Shown piece by piece: positions 62,601-64,000 of a stretch of DNA of 64,000 nt; the stretch's first letter is position 1; every line of letters begins with the position of its first letter. The notes beneath the pieces were generated by a model. The model saw only the letters and a list, made by a program, of their open reading frames with translations, searched no databases and was not told the origin of the DNA. The translations under genes and the position numbers were made by a program. Origin of the DNA: Sphingobium sp. AS12. Lineage in GTDB: Bacteria > Pseudomonadota > Alphaproteobacteria > Sphingomonadales > Sphingomonadaceae. The DNA is taken from assembly GCF_019097845.1 (NCBI RefSeq), contig NZ_JAHRGM010000076.1, positions 62,001 through 126,000 of the forward strand, given 5' to 3'.

Positions 62601-64000
62601 TCATGGCCCGATATAGTTGATCATGCCCTGCTGCGGATCAGGTGTATCGGTCTGCCAGCGCACCGATCCGAACGGCCGTTCCAGCCGTCGCCGCACGCGC
62701 AGATCGCCCGCCTTCCGGTCGAACGACCGCGCGAGCAGCTGGATATCCTTGTCTGCCTGGGTAAAGCGTTCGCGCATGTGCAGATAGTCACCCCAGGTCG
62801 GACATTGATAGCGTTCGGTCCAGTGAGCCGGATTGGCAATGTCGCGCGAAATGGACCAGTTGAAGCCGCCATTGCGCAGCCGGGTGCGCTGGACCTGCAA
62901 CATCGCCCCGTAGAAATCGCGGGCTTGCGACGGATCGACATCATAGTCGATTTCGATGATGATCGGCCCAGACCGGCGCGTCAGTGCCATGCCGACTTCC
63001 GGCTCATTTTGCAGCGATATGGGTTCGATATCGGCTTCGTTGGTGTCGGGCAGGGGCAGCAACAGGCCGATGACAGGCAGCGCCGCCAGCGCAAGGCCAG
63101 ACAGATAGAGCGCGCCATCGACCGATAGCTGTCCCGCAACCCATCCCCACAGTGCCGCGCCAATCGCGATGCCGCCGGTCAGCGCCGAAGAGAAGAGCGA
63201 GAGCGCCCGCGCCGTGACCCAGCGCGGGGCGGACAGTTGCACCGCGACGTTGAACAGGGCGATGGTCAGAATATTCGCGCCGCCAGCGAGAAACAGGGCG
63301 AAGCAGGTGAGTGGCACCGAGCGGCTGAAGCCCGCCAGTGCCAGCGTTGCGCCACTGAGCAGCGCCAGCAACGTCACGGTGCGGTGGGTGCCAAGCTTTT
63401 CCCGGCAGGGAGCCACGAGCAAGGCACCGCCCACCGCACCCAGTCCGCCCGCCCCCAGCAGCAGGCCGAAGGTGCTGGCATCGCCCCCCAGCAGATGCTT
63501 GGCGATCAGTGGCGCGAGTGCTGATGAGGATGCGCCCGCCAGGCCGAACAGGAAGGCGCGCACGAGAACGGTGCGGATTGGTGCGGCATGGAGGGCGTAG
63601 CGCGCGCCGGATACGATCGCGCGGTGGATCTGTTCGGGTGGCAGGCGCGAGGAGACGTGGCGGCGTCGCCAGAGGAAGAAGGCGATGAAAAGCGGCAGAT
63701 AGCCGATGGCGTTGACCGCAAAGGCGGCATGAGCGCCCGCCGCTAGCACGATGACACCGCCGATCGCCGGGCCGAAACTGCGCGCGACATTATAGCTGAT
63801 CGTGCCGAGCGCGATGGCGGCGGGCAGATGATGCGGGCCGACCTGCTCACTGATCGAGGATTGCCAGGCAGGGGAATAGAGCGCGACCCCTGCCCCGATG
63901 AGCGAGCAGAAGGCCAGCAGCATCCAGGGCGAACTATGGCCCGACCAGGCGAGCAGGGTGAGGATCGTCGCGCAGACCATGGAGAAGGCAAGGCCCGTCA
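62601..64000 (-). CDS. MFS efflux-type transporter (MFS_3), N-terminus beyond the window
   Basis: At least 466 residues; the frame stays open to the right edge, so the first helices are missing. About nine to ten transmembrane helices remain, with SYNVARSFGPAIGGVIVLAAGA typical of the MFS_3/enterobactin-exporter-like group. After the last helix a 120-residue soluble C-terminal domain follows (IIIEIDYDVDPSQARDFY, GGFNWSISRDI, WTERYQCPTWGDYLHMRER), an antibiotic-biosynthesis-monooxygenase-like ferredoxin fold that often accompanies this family. Confidence 0.8.
   Translation of the reverse strand, partial: TGLAFSMVCATILTLLAWSGHSSPWMLLAFCSLIGAGVALYSPAWQSSISEQVGPHHLPAAIALGTISYNVARSFGPAIGGVIVLAAGAHAAFAVNAIGYLPLFIAFFLWRRRHVSSRLPPEQIHRAIVSGARYALHAAPIRTVLVRAFLFGLAGASSSALAPLIAKHLLGGDASTFGLLLGAGGLGAVGGALLVAPCREKLGTHRTVTLLALLSGATLALAGFSRSVPLTCFALFLAGGANILTIALFNVAVQLSAPRWVTARALSLFSSALTGGIAIGAALWGWVAGQLSVDGALYLSGLALAALPVIGLLLPLPDTNEADIEPISLQNEPEVGMALTRRSGPIIIEIDYDVDPSQARDFYGAMLQVQRTRLRNGGFNWSISRDIANPAHWTERYQCPTWGDYLHMRERFTQADKDIQLLARSFDRKAGDLRVRRRLERPFGSVRWQTDTPDPQQGMINYIGP

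Overview
The window is GC-rich DNA that looks like a chromosome segment of a Sphingomonadaceae member (Sphingomonas, Sphingobium or Novosphingobium type). The grounds are three large TonB-dependent receptors with alphaproteobacterial features, a phosphate-selective porin, many short-chain dehydrogenases and major-facilitator transporters, and short mosaic palindromic repeats. No phage, insertion sequence, CRISPR array, tRNA or rRNA was seen. Genus is an inference from gene style, not from a search.

Layout. 1-2.8 kb: end of a sensor histidine kinase, a periplasmic cytochrome c and methylmalonate-semialdehyde dehydrogenase. 2.9-4.6 kb: an acyl-CoA synthetase. 4.5-19.1 kb: a plant-polysaccharide (pectin/arabinan) utilisation locus. 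It holds a GH43 glycosidase, a TonB-dependent receptor, a secreted pectate-lyase-like enzyme, a small secreted cupin, a carboxylesterase, KduD, KduI, a LacI-type regulator, a fumarylacetoacetase-fold hydratase and an ExuT-like transporter. Four copies of a GACACCGGTGTC-type palindrome lie in front of the receptor, the lyase, kduI and the hydratase/transporter genes, which points to one LacI regulon.

19-26 kb: divergent SDRs, a MarR regulator with its own palindrome and a secreted esterase, a winged-helix protein, the tail of a lost PQQ-dependent alcohol dehydrogenase, an amidohydrolase, and a phosphate porin behind a clear Pho box. 26-29 kb: a CDP-alcohol phosphatidyltransferase, a gene-free stretch with a probable minus-strand small RNA, and a GH13 alpha-glucosidase. 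29-36 kb: a six-gene beta-oxidation-type operon (acyl-CoA dehydrogenase, two thiolases, hydroxyacyl-CoA dehydrogenase, enoyl-CoA hydratase, nitronate-monooxygenase-like protein) divergent from a TetR regulator. 36-43 kb: receptor plus zinc alcohol dehydrogenase, an AraC regulator, and an aldehyde dehydrogenase/DoxX pair divergent from an aromatic-acid transporter with a shared operator-like repeat.

44-48 kb: an OprB-type porin broken by one in-frame stop codon, then a TPP riboswitch in front of a TonB-dependent receptor and TenA (thiamine uptake and salvage). 48.5-51 kb: an M3 oligopeptidase and an HU protein sharing a terminator. 51-64 kb: an accessory catabolic region with a 3-ketosteroid-dehydrogenase-like flavoprotein, an enoyl-CoA hydratase, a seven-gene minus-strand operon (SDR, transporter, DUF1330, class A acid phosphatase, carboxymuconolactone-decarboxylase-like protein, a free-standing lipoyl domain, Gfo/Idh/MocA oxidoreductase), a transporter/SDR pair, a dihydrodipicolinate-reductase-like dehydrogenase, and a transporter cut by the window edge. 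The substrate of this last region cannot be read from the sequence.
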